The notes below the pieces were generated by a model. That model had not been told where the DNA came from. It did no database searches and saw only the letters and a list, made by a program, of their open reading frames with translations. The position numbers and the translations under genes were made by a program. Of a stretch of DNA of 64,000 nt, positions 33,309-42,116 are shown in pieces; within the stretch, counting starts at the first letter, position 1, and every line of letters begins with the position of its first letter. The DNA is from JAGVPT01 sp963827085 (GTDB lineage: Bacteria > Bacteroidota > Ignavibacteria > UBA10030 > UBA8401): contig CAWGZY010000005.1 in NCBI GenBank assembly GCA_963827085.1, positions 1-64,000 on the forward strand, in the 5' to 3' direction.

Positions 33309-33461
33309 GGCTAACGGACCGGAGCTAAGCTGCGGCAACGTGCAGCATTTAGATTGTAGTTCATTGCGCGGACGTATCTGCTGATCATATCATTCTCGGC
33401 GTACTGCCGCGCGGCGAAATCGTCGACGGCTGGTTCCGTCAGCTTGAGCGACTGGTTAGCC
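33309..33461 (-). repeat. attC-51 (class II-like)
   Basis: 153 bp. The core is neither class I nor standard class II (GCAACGTGCAGCATTTAG, TTCATTGCGCGGACG). Closes C51; edges match over 12 bp. Confidence 0.95.
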
Positions 33462-33479
33462 GGCAACGACATAATTGAA

Positions 33480-34355
33480 TTATTCAGCGACATCTAAATC
33501 ACCTTTTGCAAGGTTATGTTCTGCACACAATACTTGTAGGTTTTCTAAAACTGTTTCTCCACCTTTTGACCAAGGTTTTATGTGATCGAAATGTATATCT
33601 TTGCCAGTTATTGTGACACCACAAAGTTTACATTTATTGCCGTCTCTTATTAGAACTTGGACTTTTAATCTAGAACTGATGTTTCTTTTAGTCTTATGTT
33701 TGTTAATAATTGAATCTTTTGTGTTTGAATGAAAATGGGGTGTAATCTCTTTTTCTTCTTTTGGTTGTATGACTTCTTCGTCGCCAATGTAATCAACAAA
33801 AGCTTGGAGGGCTTTTCTAAATGTACCAAATCTATATGTGTAGGCACCGCTTGAATATTTGGAAAGAGGTTTTGCGACTTCCGCGTATTTCGGTTGCCTG
33901 CCTAATTTAATCCAGACTTGTTCAAGATTGTGAAAAAGATCTTCGTCTTTGATGCGAGAAATCTTCGTTAAGAGTAAACTCGCTGCTTCGAGAGCATTAT
34001 TCCAAGAGCCAAATTTTCTTGCTACAGCAGATTCGCTATACTTACCATTATCTTCGTATTCCTGTCCTGAGAACGAATTCCGGCTCAATTTGCGTGCTAC
34101 CAATTTCAAATCAGAAACTATATCTACTTTGCTTATTTCTTTGTTTTCTCTTTGAGTGTCGAGACCTGCTTTATCTAGTGTCTTTATCCAGCTTCCGAAT
34201 CTTCGACTCAATGTGGACGAGTGAAAGTTGCCAAGCTGGTCATAATTTTCTTTTGTGAGAGTTTTCTTGCCCAGCTTTTTGGCAACCCATTGAATGTCGC
34301 TCAATAACTTTTCTTCGGGTACGTCGCGGTTATATTGATTGAGTTTGAATTTCAT
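33480..34355 (-). CDS. HNH endonuclease with three HNH-associated repeats (C51)
   Basis: A 291-residue protein. Residues 13-62, 76-125 and 138-188 are three copies of the homing-endonuclease-associated repeat: L-x-D-x-x-x-V-A-K-K-L-G, then Y-x-x-x-G-x-x-x-x-x-x-x-x-R-R-F-G-S-W-x-x-A-L. Residues 228-286 form an HNH nuclease: KVQVLIRDGNKCKLCGV, HFDHIKPWSKGG, NLQVLCAEHN, with the CxxC and the H-D-H, N and H residues in place. Repeats probably bind DNA and position the nuclease. A selfish or restriction-type role fits either way. Confidence 0.85.
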   Translation of the reverse strand: MKFKLNQYNRDVPEEKLLSDIQWVAKKLGKKTLTKENYDQLGNFHSSTLSRRFGSWIKTLDKAGLDTQRENKEISKVDIVSDLKLVARKLSRNSFSGQEYEDNGKYSESAVARKFGSWNNALEAASLLLTKISRIKDEDLFHNLEQVWIKLGRQPKYAEVAKPLSKYSSGAYTYRFGTFRKALQAFVDYIGDEEVIQPKEEKEITPHFHSNTKDSIINKHKTKRNISSRLKVQVLIRDGNKCKLCGVTITGKDIHFDHIKPWSKGGETVLENLQVLCAEHNLAKGDLDVAE

Positions 34356-34368
34356 AGTTGGTTTTGCC

Positions 34369-34521
34369 GGCTAACGAACCGGAGCTAAGCTGCGGCGGCG
34401 AAGCGCCGCAGCGACGGTAGCCAGTCCGCGCGAGCCAAGTCATGTCCAACAAGTAACTGGTTGTTTCGCGCGTGTTAAATCATCGACGGCTGGTTCCGTC
34501 AGCTTGAGCGACTGGTTAGGG
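34369..34521 (-). repeat. attC-52
   Basis: 153 bp, class I. Closes C52, whose edges differ at one R-box base (GTTAGGG against GTTAGGC). Confidence 0.97.
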
Positions 34522-34549
34522 CGCAGCATTGTCGTAGCTGCGGATATAA

Positions 34550-34978
34550 TTACCACGCATGGTAGTAAACTAGTAAATCCTCTATCTCTAGAATACGTTC
34601 GCGAGTTAATTGGGTTCCTTCAATGGATACTACTTGTGAGAGTTCTGATCCACCCGCGAAAAGCTTTTCGCGAATATTATATGCTGAATTACGATATTCG
34701 AGCCATTCTTTTTGAGAACTGATGATGAGTTTTTCAATGTTTTCCTCTCGTGCGCGATCTTCTCCCTGTAGACTAGCTTTGTAAGCTCGAATCTTGCTCA
34801 GCAACCGCTGGTATGCGTTATCTAGATCTTTATCTGCTTTTTCGAATTCTTTGCGAGCGCAAATTCTTCCTTCCGTATCATTTTGTGTGCTGTCGCATGG
34901 AAGTTTATATCGAGTTTGTGAAAGAGTGCAATAAGAAATCATAAAGAGTAACAATAGCGAGTAACGATATTGGTTCAT
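34550..34978 (-). CDS. DUF1311/LprI-family exported protein (C52)
   Basis: A 142-residue protein with signal peptide SLLLLFMISYCTLSQ. The mature domain matches DUF1311 (LprI): CDSTQNDTEGRICARKEFEK, ADKDLDNAYQRLLSKIRAY, IISSQKEWLEYRNSAYNI. LprI of Mycobacterium is a lysozyme inhibitor; many members are uncharacterised periplasmic proteins. Two cysteines are placed as in the family. 34979-35076 is the non-coding leader. Confidence 0.85.
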   Translation of the reverse strand: MNQYRYSLLLLFMISYCTLSQTRYKLPCDSTQNDTEGRICARKEFEKADKDLDNAYQRLLSKIRAYKASLQGEDRAREENIEKLIISSQKEWLEYRNSAYNIREKLFAGGSELSQVVSIEGTQLTRERILEIEDLLVYYHAW

Positions 34979-35076
34979 TTGCTTACCCTTGGAATTGATG
35001 ATATCATTTGGAGCTCATCAGTGATAAAAGCAGCTGTCTCGTTGTGCATAATTCTGTGTTACCAAAATGCGCTGCG

Positions 35077-35228
35077 GCCTAACGGACCGGAGCTAAGCTG
35101 CGGCGGCGAAGCGCCGCAGCGACGGTAGCCAGTCCGCGCGTGGCAATCCACGTCCAATAGTAGCTGGCTGTTTCGCGCGTGTTAAATCGTCGACGGCTGG
35201 TTCCGTCAGCTTGAGCGACTGGTTAGGC
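35077..35228 (-). repeat. attC-53
   Basis: 152 bp, class I. Closes C53; edges match over 12 bp. Confidence 0.97.
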
Positions 35229-35236
35229 CGCAAGAA

Positions 35237-35926
35237 CTAATACTTAAAGGTTTCGGTGACTGTCGTGTCCGGCTGATCTTCTCTCTCGATACCTAGTTGA
35301 ACGTTAAACACACCATTTTCGTAGCTCAAATGGTTACAATAATAGGATCGATATTTATTTGTAAAATCTATTTCTTTTAATAGCATGCCGGTTTTTAGTG
35401 ACCATATGCGGAACACGCCATTGTCAGGAGTAAGTTCTGGTAAGGAAATTATCAGGTCCGCATCGATATACTCCTTAAACCACGAGGCGCACTTTGTCGT
35501 GATTTTCGCAAGCGTAGAATCATATAGCTCAAAACACACGCAAGAGGAACCACATCCACGCATCAATAGGATATTATTATGCTTAGTCCAATATAAGCCA
35601 CCGCCAATGCCTGGCTTAATAGAGTTTATTATTCTTAACGATGCTATATCGAGAATGGACAACTGATTGGCATGCGATTTATTTGCAGTATGACGAATTA
35701 AGAGAAGGGTGCCATCAGTTGAAAGGTGAATATCGTGAACCTGTTCCCAAGGTTTGAAGCGTGTAACATTAGTTTCTTGCCCTGCTTCTTTAAGATACAC
35801 TTGTCTGTTCGATTCTTTCCCGCCAATGTAGAGTTTTCCTTTTGAACATGGAATGGTATCATTTAGCATGGCATGTGTGTGCGAAGCAGCCAGAAATACA
35901 AGGAGTATAGGTAAGAAGATTTTCAT
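35237..35926 (-). CDS. Exported beta-propeller-like protein (C53)
   Basis: A 229-residue protein from ATG 35926: signal peptide MKIFLPILLVFLAASHTHA. The mature part contains propeller-like units: VHDIHLSTDGTLLLIRHTAN, QLSILDIASLRIINSIKPGI, GGGLYWTKHNNILLMRGCGS, FRIWSLKTGMLLKEIDFTNK. About four blades fit. An adjacent-cysteine region RGCGSSCVC may be a disulphide or metal site. Confidence 0.7.
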   Translation of the reverse strand: MKIFLPILLVFLAASHTHAMLNDTIPCSKGKLYIGGKESNRQVYLKEAGQETNVTRFKPWEQVHDIHLSTDGTLLLIRHTANKSHANQLSILDIASLRIINSIKPGIGGGLYWTKHNNILLMRGCGSSCVCFELYDSTLAKITTKCASWFKEYIDADLIISLPELTPDNGVFRIWSLKTGMLLKEIDFTNKYRSYYCNHLSYENGVFNVQLGIEREDQPDTTVTETFKY

Positions 35927-35949
35927 ATAGTGACCCAATCTGTTTTGCG

Positions 35950-36101
35950 GCCTAACGGACCGGAGCTAAGCTGCGGCGGCGAAGCGCCGCAGCGACGGTA
36001 GCCAGTCCGCGCGTGGCGAGTCATGTCCAATAGTAGCTGGTTGTTTCGCGCGTGTTAAATCATCGACGGCTGGTTCCGTCAGCTTGAGCGACTGGTTAGG
36101 C
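35950..36101 (-). repeat. attC-54
   Basis: 152 bp, class I. Closes C54; the edges of C54 do not match well (GTTAGGCGGCAAA against GTTAAGCGGCTAAA). Confidence 0.97.
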
Positions 36102-36353
36102 GGCAAACATGACAGTAAACCAGTACGTCGTTGCGCATTAAGAATGTTTTCGTATTTGATACTGTTTATAAACATAGCTCCCAACTATGATTGCCAGGAA
36201 AGCTCTCCGTACCAGATAATATCGTTTTCTTGCAGTTATTGCAATTAGAAAATCTGACTGCTAATAGATTCATATCTTTGGAGACTCAAATCAAGAGACG
36301 AAGCTTGGAAAACCGAAAACACCTTTTTCCTAGACAACTTATTTGTTTTAGCC
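36102..36353 (-). repeat. Gene-less cassette C54, family A, diverged 3' end
   Basis: -35 TTGCAA 36239-36244, -10 TATTAT 36216-36221; left part as in C21, right half R4. Confidence 0.75.
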
Positions 36354-36505
36354 GCTTAACGGACCGGAGCTAAGCTGCGGCGGCGAAGCGCCGCAGCGAC
36401 GGTAGCCAGTCCGCGCGTGGTGAGTCATGTCCAATAGTAGCTGGTTGTTTCGCGCGTGTTAAATCACCAACGGCTGGTTCCGTCAGCTTGAGCGACTGGT
36501 TAGGT
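36354..36505 (-). repeat. attC-55
   Basis: 152 bp, class I; the R' box is GCTTAAC, the only one with that sequence. Closes C55. Confidence 0.96.
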
Positions 36506-36758
36506 GGCAAAGTCAGTTGGTTAACCTGCATACGGCTTCGCACTAAGAATGCTTCGTTTTTGATTTTGCTTATAAACATAGCTCCCAACTATGATTGCCT
36601 GGTAAGTTTCCCGTACGAGATGATACCACTTTCTCGGAGATTTTGCAATTAGAAAATCTGACTGCTTGTAGACTCATCTTTTTGGAGCTCAAATCAAAGA
36701 ACAAAACTTGAATTACTGAAACTGTTTCTTTCTTGGACAACCTAAGTTTTTCTTTGCC
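36506..36758 (-). repeat. Gene-less cassette C55, family A
   Basis: -35 TTGCAA 36643-36648, -10 TATCAT 36620-36625; as C17 (R2). In tandem with C54. Confidence 0.75.
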
Positions 36759-36910
36759 ACCTAACGGACCGGAGCTAAGCTGCGGCGGCGAAGCGCCGCA
36801 GCGACGGAATCCAGTCCGCGCGAGCCAAGTCCTGTCCGATAGTAACTGGTTGTTTCGCGCGTGCGAAATCATCGACGGCCCCTTCCGTCAGCTTGAGCGA
36901 CTGGTTAGGC
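36759..36910 (-). repeat. attC-56
   Basis: 152 bp, class I with GACGGCCCCTTCCGTC inner hairpin. Closes C56; edges match over 12 bp. Confidence 0.97.
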
Positions 36911-36932
36911 GGTGCCTCGCTAGCCACCGTAA

Positions 36933-37484
36933 CTATTTAGTTTGCGCAAGCAAGGCGCCGGTATTTGCATCAATTATAAGACCCAAGGTTACTGATCCAC
37001 CCTGATAGGTGATTGTCCAGTTCGTGACAGAAGTCGGGGTCAGGGCTTGACCTAAAAATGCGTTGATTGTCGCGTTTGGGTTTTGATTCTTGTACTCCGA
37101 TCCTCCGTATGATTGGGCAAAGACCATGGCTGAATCGCTGTCAAACCATCTGAAAGTAATCACGCTTGGGCCAATAAGAGGGGGTGCCGAGCTATCAAAT
37201 GCAACTTCGCCTAGAGTTGCATGAAAGTAGTATGTGAGATGCTCTCCGGGCGCGGTATCAACGTAACAATATGACCAATTTAATGCCTTGCCATCAATAG
37301 CAATGCTCTTCGTTGACGCACTAAGCAATCGCAACCCTGCATGATAGGAGTTGACATAGGCATTGATAGCGCTGTACCTTTGATTTGCCGTGATCGCTTG
37401 GGTTGAGGGCAACGAATTTGTAGAATTATCCTTGCAAGCGCATTGGAGCAAAGAGAAAGCAAGAATAACGATTGCAGTTTTCAT
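36933..37484 (-). CDS. Lipoprotein, unknown (C56)
   Basis: A 183-residue lipoprotein: lipobox LLQCAC (VILAFSLLQCAC) and a Ser/Thr/Asn linker. AGGAGG lies just upstream of ATG 37484. The mature domain is beta-rich (HLTYYFHATLGEVAFDSSAP, PSVITFRWFDSDSAMVFAQS) and ends with a GGSVTLGLIIDANTGALLAQ hairpin that resembles PepSY-like C-termini. Not assigned. Confidence 0.72.
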   Translation of the reverse strand: MKTAIVILAFSLLQCACKDNSTNSLPSTQAITANQRYSAINAYVNSYHAGLRLLSASTKSIAIDGKALNWSYCYVDTAPGEHLTYYFHATLGEVAFDSSAPPLIGPSVITFRWFDSDSAMVFAQSYGGSEYKNQNPNATINAFLGQALTPTSVTNWTITYQGGSVTLGLIIDANTGALLAQTK

Positions 37485-37521
37485 GTGACCTCCTTTTTGG
37501 AGAACAGACAGCTATTGCACC

Positions 37522-37674
37522 GCCTAACGGACCGGAGCTAAGCTGCGGCGGCGAATAGCCGCCGCAACGGAATCCAGTCCGCGCGAGCTAAGTCATGTCC
37601 AACAAGTAACTGGTTGTTTCGCGCGTGCAAAATCGTCGACGGCTGGTTCCGTCAGCTTGAGCGACTGGTTAGGC
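37522..37674 (-). repeat. attC-57
   Basis: 153 bp, class I ends with a GCGGCGGCGAATAGCCGCCGC centre. Closes C57; its R'' box supplies the C57 stop; edges match over 13 bp. Confidence 0.96.
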
Positions 37675-38445
37675 GCCACGGCGACGAGCAACAACGAATG
37701 TGTAAAATCCACGGAAAATCTCATCATTGAGTCGTTTGAGGAGTTTGAGATAGTTCCAAAACAGAAGCGCCGCCAAAATCAGGTAGGTGATGATGACTAT
37801 CCAGGCGAGGTGAAAGCCATAAATAATTTCGTAACCGAATATTGACACGGCAGCGAGAACAAAAGCCATAGACAAATTTCTAGAGAAACCATACAGATTC
37901 AAGAAATGAATTGAACGTGCGAATGTTACGGGACAATTCTGGCCCACGAATACAAATGAAAGCCAAAACGCTTCACTTGAATTCGAAGGCGGAAGCTTGA
38001 AGTAGTTCGTAAAATGTTGATTAAATTTCGTGATGAATGCTTTATCGTATGATCGTCTATATTTTCGAAAGCAGATAGGATTATTTGCTGGATCGGGTAA
38101 CAACAAATTGGCTGCTGGCCAGCCCAGCCATTTCTCAACCAAAATTCGTTCTAGGAAATAGCTGGAAATCGCCGCGATGACGTGACCCAAAATATATCCA
38201 ACAATTAGCGAATAGCCCGTAACGAACCAAGGAGAAGCATGGAAGAATTCTAGGAAGGCACCTGTTAGAAAGGAATGAAAATCCCCGAAAGAGATTGGAG
38301 TAGTATGGAGGGCGAAATTAAGTGCCTTTCTCGCATCAGACGGGAATATGATGAGCATGATGTACGCAATGCCCGGTAGCAAATAGCCAAAGAGATCATA
38401 TAAGGTAAAAGGGAGTTCCACTTTTCTGACATCACTCGCATCCAT
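37669..38445 (-). CDS. Multi-pass membrane protein (C57)
   Basis: A 258-residue protein. The N-terminal LPFTLYDLFGYLLPGIAYIM is typical of a family of hypothetical membrane proteins with a 'Y-D-L/F-F-G-Y-L-x-P-G' start. Membrane segments lie at about residues 15-36, 70-95, 160-180 (weak), 190-208 and 212-232. The basic C-terminus FVVARRRGA ends with TAA in the R'' box. Function unknown. Confidence 0.7.
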   Translation of the reverse strand: MDASDVRKVELPFTLYDLFGYLLPGIAYIMLIIFPSDARKALNFALHTTPISFGDFHSFLTGAFLEFFHASPWFVTGYSLIVGYILGHVIAAISSYFLERILVEKWLGWPAANLLLPDPANNPICFRKYRRSYDKAFITKFNQHFTNYFKLPPSNSSEAFWLSFVFVGQNCPVTFARSIHFLNLYGFSRNLSMAFVLAAVSIFGYEIIYGFHLAWIVIITYLILAALLFWNYLKLLKRLNDEIFRGFYTFVVARRRGA

Positions 38446-38473
38446 ATTGGTTTGTACTCCTTATGTTCGTGGC

Positions 38474-38625
38474 GCCTAACGGACCGGAGCTAAGCTGCGG
38501 CGGCGGAGCGCCGCAGCGACGGTAGCCATTCCGCGCGTGGCGAGTCATGTCCAATAGTAGCTGTTTGTTTCGCGCGTGTTAAATCATCGACGGCTGGTTC
38601 CGTCAGCTTGAGCGACTGGTTAGGC
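38474..38625 (-). repeat. attC-58
   Basis: 152 bp, class I. Closes C58; its R'' box supplies the C58 stop. Confidence 0.97.
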
Positions 38626-39000
38626 CGCCGAAGATTTCTTGTCTCGGAATTTCTTTCTCATGTAGAGCTGAGATATGCCGAAAATGAAAAAGGCCACTCC
38701 GAGCGCGACAAAAAACCAAATTGGACCGTGGTCTCCAAAGTAGTACAAACCGAACCAGACGAAGGCCACGCCTAATACCATTAGGAAGATTACTCGGTCG
38801 TAGCCAACAAGGTTTGACGGGTTTGGTAGCCCAGGTTGGCTTCGAGTGAGCATTCCATTGAAGCGCGCAACATCAGATTCACATCTGCTTTTGCAGGCAC
38901 AAGATAGACCGACTTCCGAAATGCAATCGGGGCACAATGCCCGCCCGCAGGATCTACATACTGCAACGGCGTCCGAACTTCGATGTGTGAAACATTTCAT
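38620..39000 (-). CDS. B-box zinc-finger membrane protein (C58)
   Basis: A 126-residue protein. Residues 3-42 form a B-box-like zinc binding unit: C-x-x-H (MKCFTH), AVCRSCGRALCPDCI, SCACKSRC. A linker is followed by two membrane helices (VIFLMVLGVAFVWFGLYYF and IWFFVALGVAFFIFGISQL) and a basic tail RKKFRDKKSSAA ending in the R'' box. This architecture is a recurring bacterial family, probably binding partners through the B-box; role unknown. Confidence 0.8.
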   Translation of the reverse strand: MKCFTHRSSDAVAVCRSCGRALCPDCISEVGLSCACKSRCESDVARFNGMLTRSQPGLPNPSNLVGYDRVIFLMVLGVAFVWFGLYYFGDHGPIWFFVALGVAFFIFGISQLYMRKKFRDKKSSAA

Positions 39001-39079
39001 AATGTTAATCCTCCTTTACCATAAATCTCAGAGAAGGGAGGGACAAAAGCAACTGCTGAGTAAAAAGGAACTTTTGCGG

Positions 39080-39107
39080 ACCTAACTGACCTCCGCACGT
39101 TGCGGCG
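39080..39107 (-). repeat. Truncated attC remnant
   Basis: ACCTAACTGACC...GTTGCGGCGG aligns with the first 29 bp of a class I attC (CCTAACGGACC...GCTGCGGCGG) and lies directly against attC-59. It looks like the left end of a lost attC. Confidence 0.6.
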
Positions 39108-39259
39108 GCCTAACGGACCGGAGCTAAGCTGCGGCGGCGAAGCGCCGCAGCGACGGTAGCCAGTCCGCGCGTGGCAAGTCATGTCCAATAGTAGCTGGTC
39201 GTTTCGCGCGTGTTAAATCACCGACGGCTGGTTCCGTCAGCTTGAGCGACTGGTTAGGC
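39108..39259 (-). repeat. attC-59
   Basis: 152 bp, class I. Closes C59; edges match over 15 bp with one mismatch in the R box (C/T). Confidence 0.97.
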
Positions 39260-39283
39260 GGGCAAGCCAGATGAATTAAGAAC

Positions 39284-39312
39284 TTGCACATATGACGTTA
39301 ATGTCGTATTTT
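39284..39312 (+). promoter_or_regulatory. Promoter of HigBA (C59)
   Basis: TTGCAC (39284-39289), 17-bp spacer, TATTTT (39307-39312). The spacer holds the imperfect dyad ATGACGTTAATGTCGT. HigB ATG is 5 bp after the -10 box. Confidence 0.65.
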
Positions 39313-39317
39313 GTCTT

Positions 39318-39608
39318 ATGATAATCAACTTCGCCGACAAAAGTACCGAAGACCTGTTTAACGGTTTTGATACAAAAGCGGCGCGCCGTATTCCACGAAC
39401 AATTTGGAAAGCAGCAATACTTAGACTCGATGCCTTGGACGGTGCGAAACAGCTTCAAGACTTGAAGTTTCCTCCTGGCAATCGACTTGAAGCATTGAAA
39501 GGCAATCTGTCGGGATTTCATTCTATTCGGATTAACGATCAGTTCAGAATCATCTTTCACTGGCTTGATGGTGATATCCATGACGTCGAAATTACCGATT
39601 ATCATTAA
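39318..39608 (+). CDS. higB: HigB mRNA-interferase toxin (C59)
   Basis: A 96-residue HigB: MIINFADKSTEDLFNGFDTK, RRIPRTIWKAAILRLDALDG, LQDLKFPPGNRLEALKGNLS, GFHSIRINDQFRIIFHWLDG, VEITDYH. The P-P-G-x-R-L-x-x-L-K-G and W/F-R-I-x-F pattern and the terminal DYH are the HigB/RelE catalytic framework. Toxin-first order as in classical higBA. Confidence 0.92.
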   Translation: MIINFADKSTEDLFNGFDTKAARRIPRTIWKAAILRLDALDGAKQLQDLKFPPGNRLEALKGNLSGFHSIRINDQFRIIFHWLDGDIHDVEITDYH

Positions 39609-39618
39609 GGAGCATATT

Positions 39619-39891
39619 ATGATACCCAAGAACCGTCGTCCAAGCCACCCAGGTGAGATACTTTTGGAACTCTACCTCAAGCCGAGCGGCATGAGCCAGT
39701 TGGAATTGGCTCGTCGTATGGGTGTGCCCATTCAACGAGTGAACACACTCATTAATGGAAAGCGCGACATGAGTCCTGAAACTGCAATTTTACTTGCCAA
39801 AGTACTCAAGACGTCTTCACAATACTGGATGAATCTCCAGATGAATTGTGATCTCTACGACGCACAGAGACGTCTTGATCATGCCGCTTAA
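39619..39891 (+). CDS. higA: HigA antitoxin (C59)
   Basis: A 90-residue HigA: RRPSHPGEILLELYLKPSGM, SQLELARRMGVPIQRVNTLI, NGKRDMSPETAILLAKVLKT, SSQYWMNLQMNCDL. The H-P-G-E-I-L start and Y-W-M-N-L-Q end are family hallmarks, with an XRE helix-turn-helix between. AAGGAG precedes ATG 39619, 10 bp after higB. Confidence 0.93.
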   Translation: MIPKNRRPSHPGEILLELYLKPSGMSQLELARRMGVPIQRVNTLINGKRDMSPETAILLAKVLKTSSQYWMNLQMNCDLYDAQRRLDHAA

Positions 39892-39922
39892 TTTTCAACG
39901 TACAATCATTCTTTGCTTGCCC

Positions 39923-40074
39923 ACCTAACGAACCGGAGCTAAGCTGCGGCGGCGAAGCGCCGCAGCGGCGGAAACCAGTCCGCGCGTGGCGAGTCATGTC
40001 CGATAGTAGCTATTTGTTCCGCGCGTGTTAAATCACCAACGGCTGGTTCCGTCAGCTTGAGCGACTGGTTAGGT
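39923..40074 (-). repeat. attC-60
   Basis: 152 bp, class I. Closes C60. Same inner sequence as attC-17. Confidence 0.97.
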
Positions 40075-40328
40075 GGCAAAGTCAGTTGGTTAACCCGCAT
40101 ACAGCTTCGCACTAAGAATGCTTCGTTTTTGATTTTGCTTATAAACATAGCTCCCAACTATGATTGCCAGGAAAGCTCTCCATACCAGGAAATATCGTTT
40201 TATTGCAGTTATTGCAATTAGAAAATCTGACTGCTTGTAGACTCATCTTTTTTGGAGCTTAAATCAAGAAACGAAACTCGATTTACTGAAACTTTTTTTT
40301 TCTTAGCCAAACCAAGTTTTTCTTTGCC
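40075..40328 (-). repeat. Gene-less cassette C60, family A (mosaic)
   Basis: -35 TTGCAA 40212-40217, -10 TATTTC 40189-40194 (degenerate). The core is of the C21 type but the right half is R2. First of three tandem copies. Confidence 0.72.
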
Positions 40329-40480
40329 ACCTAACGGACTGGAGCTAAGCTGCGGCGGCGAAGCGCCGCAGCGACGGTAGCCTGTCCGCGCGTGGCGAGT
40401 CATGTCCGATAGTAACTGTTCGTTTCGCGCGTGTTAAATCATCGACGGCTGGTTCCGTCAGCTTGAGCGACTGGTTAGGT
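40329..40480 (-). repeat. attC-61
   Basis: 152 bp, class I. Closes C61. Confidence 0.97.
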
Positions 40481-40732
40481 GGCAAAGTCAGTTGGTTAAC
40501 CTGCATACAACTTCGCACTAAGAATGCTTCGTTTTTGATTTTGGTTATAAACATAGCTCCCAGCTATGATTGCCTGGTAAGTTTCCCGTACGAGATGATA
40601 CCACTTTCTTGCTGCGATTGCAATTAGAATATCCAACTGCTGATAGACTCCATCTTTTAAAACCAGATTGATAGACACAACTTGAAAGATCGAAACTACT
40701 TCTCGCTTTGCGAACCTAAGTTTTTCTTTGCC
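40481..40732 (-). repeat. Gene-less cassette C61, family A
   Basis: -35 TTGCAA 40618-40623, -10 TATCAT 40595-40600; right half R1. Confidence 0.75.
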
Positions 40733-40884
40733 ACCTAACGAACCGGAGCTAAGCTGCGGCGGCGAAGCGCCGCAGCGACGGTAGCCAGTCCGCGCGTGGC
40801 GAGTCATGTCCAATAGTAGCTGGTTCTTTCGCGCGTGTTAAATCACCAGCGGCTGGTTCCGTCAGCTTGAGCGACTGGTTAGGT
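40733..40884 (-). repeat. attC-62
   Basis: 152 bp, class I. Closes C62. Confidence 0.97.
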
Positions 40885-41137
40885 GGCAAAGTCAGTTGGT
40901 TAACCTGCATACAGCTTCGCACTAAGAATGCTTCGTTTTTGATTGTGCTTATAAACATAGCTCCCAACTATGATTGCCAGGAAAGCTCTCCGTACCAGAT
41001 AATATCATTTTATTGCAGTTATTGCAATTAGAATATCCAACTGCTCATAGACTCCATCTTTTAAAAACCAGATTGATAGACAGAACTTAAAAGATCGAAA
41101 CTACTTCTCTCTTTGCGAACCTAAGTTTTTCTTTGCC
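40885..41137 (-). repeat. Gene-less cassette C62, family A (mosaic)
   Basis: -35 TTGCAA 41022-41027, -10 TATTAT 40999-41004; C21-type core with right half R1. Confidence 0.74.
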
Positions 41138-41289
41138 ACCTAACGAACCGGAGCTAAGCTGCGGCGGCGAAGCGCCGCAGCGACGGTAGCCAGTCCGCGC
41201 GTGGCGAGTCATGTCCGATAGTAGCTGTTTGTTTCGCGCGTGTTAGATCATCGACGGCTGGTTCCGTCAGCTTGAGCGACTGGTTAGGC
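41138..41289 (-). repeat. attC-63
   Basis: 152 bp, class I. Closes C63; edges match over 13 bp. Confidence 0.97.
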
Positions 41290-41301
41290 AGCAGGGATGT
41301 G

Positions 41302-41940
41302 TTAATGTAATTTCTGCTTCCTTTCCACTTCTATATAAGCTCCGCTTTTGTCATCCCAAAGACTTTCAACCTGTTTGACGAAGACTAGCTTTGTGCCTTT
41401 GTATCTGTAGATGTTTTTGATCCAACACATATCGCCACATCCCATGGAATAGAACTCTTCAATCGTGAAATCTTCTCCAATTGATATTGATCCTTCGAGC
41501 TTGTCAAATTGCGTTGCTTTCTCAAATAACTTTGTTTTTGGATTATACTGTCGGAAAAACATAAGCTGGACGGGAGGTTTCACGCCAGATATTAATACTT
41601 CAAGGCAATAATCAGCATACCCGTCGAAGTTAAAGTCGATAAATTGAGGCACGTCAGAAAATGACATAAAGCCCAAATCTTGATCAACTAAGGTATCAGA
41701 CCATATTTGTTTTGTTGTGGTATCATTTCCAAAGGAGATTTCAGTTGTCGCAATTAGATTCTTACTTTCAGCGATAGTTCTTGGCACACAATAGTGAACC
41801 CTTAATTTCGGCATTGCTGAATTAATATAAACGTATATCGTTGTATCAATTGGTGTCTCTTCTGCCAATGAATCTTGTGCGCGCAGTTGAGTGCAACAGC
41901 ACAGTACTATGGCGATGATAATTCTTAAGTAGTTTCTCAT
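41302..41940 (-). CDS. Exported hypothetical protein with Asp-rich loop (C63)
   Basis: A 212-residue protein from ATG 41940 (AGGA upstream); signal peptide MRNYLRIIIAIVLCCCTQLR-A. The segment FIDFNFDGYADYCLEVLISG is an FG-GAP/VCBS-like calcium loop, followed by VQLMFFRQYNPKTKLFEKAT, matching exported proteins that report 'FINLDNDGY-x-D' repeats. Cysteines in GCGDMC may pair. It shares this loop type with the C11 protein. Confidence 0.7.
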   Translation of the reverse strand: MRNYLRIIIAIVLCCCTQLRAQDSLAEETPIDTTIYVYINSAMPKLRVHYCVPRTIAESKNLIATTEISFGNDTTTKQIWSDTLVDQDLGFMSFSDVPQFIDFNFDGYADYCLEVLISGVKPPVQLMFFRQYNPKTKLFEKATQFDKLEGSISIGEDFTIEEFYSMGCGDMCWIKNIYRYKGTKLVFVKQVESLWDDKSGAYIEVERKQKLH

Positions 41941-41955
41941 AGTGCTTTTCCTGCT

Positions 41956-42107
41956 GCCTAACGGACCGGAGCTAAGCTGCGGCGGCGAAGCGCCGCAGCG
42001 ACGGTAGCCTGTCCGCGCGTGGCGAGCCACGTCCAATAGTAGCTGGCTGTTTCGCGCGTGTTAAATCATCGACGGCTGGTTCCGTCAGCTTGAGCGACTG
42101 GTTAGCC
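41956..42107 (-). repeat. attC-64
   Basis: 152 bp, class I. Closes C64; edges match over 12 bp. Confidence 0.97.
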
Positions 42108-42116
42108 CGCAACAAA

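Noticed and set aside
39565..39618. Upstream start codons for HigA at 39565-39577
   Set aside because: They overlap higB, lack an SD, and the HigA domain begins at ATG 39619 with AAGGAG before it.
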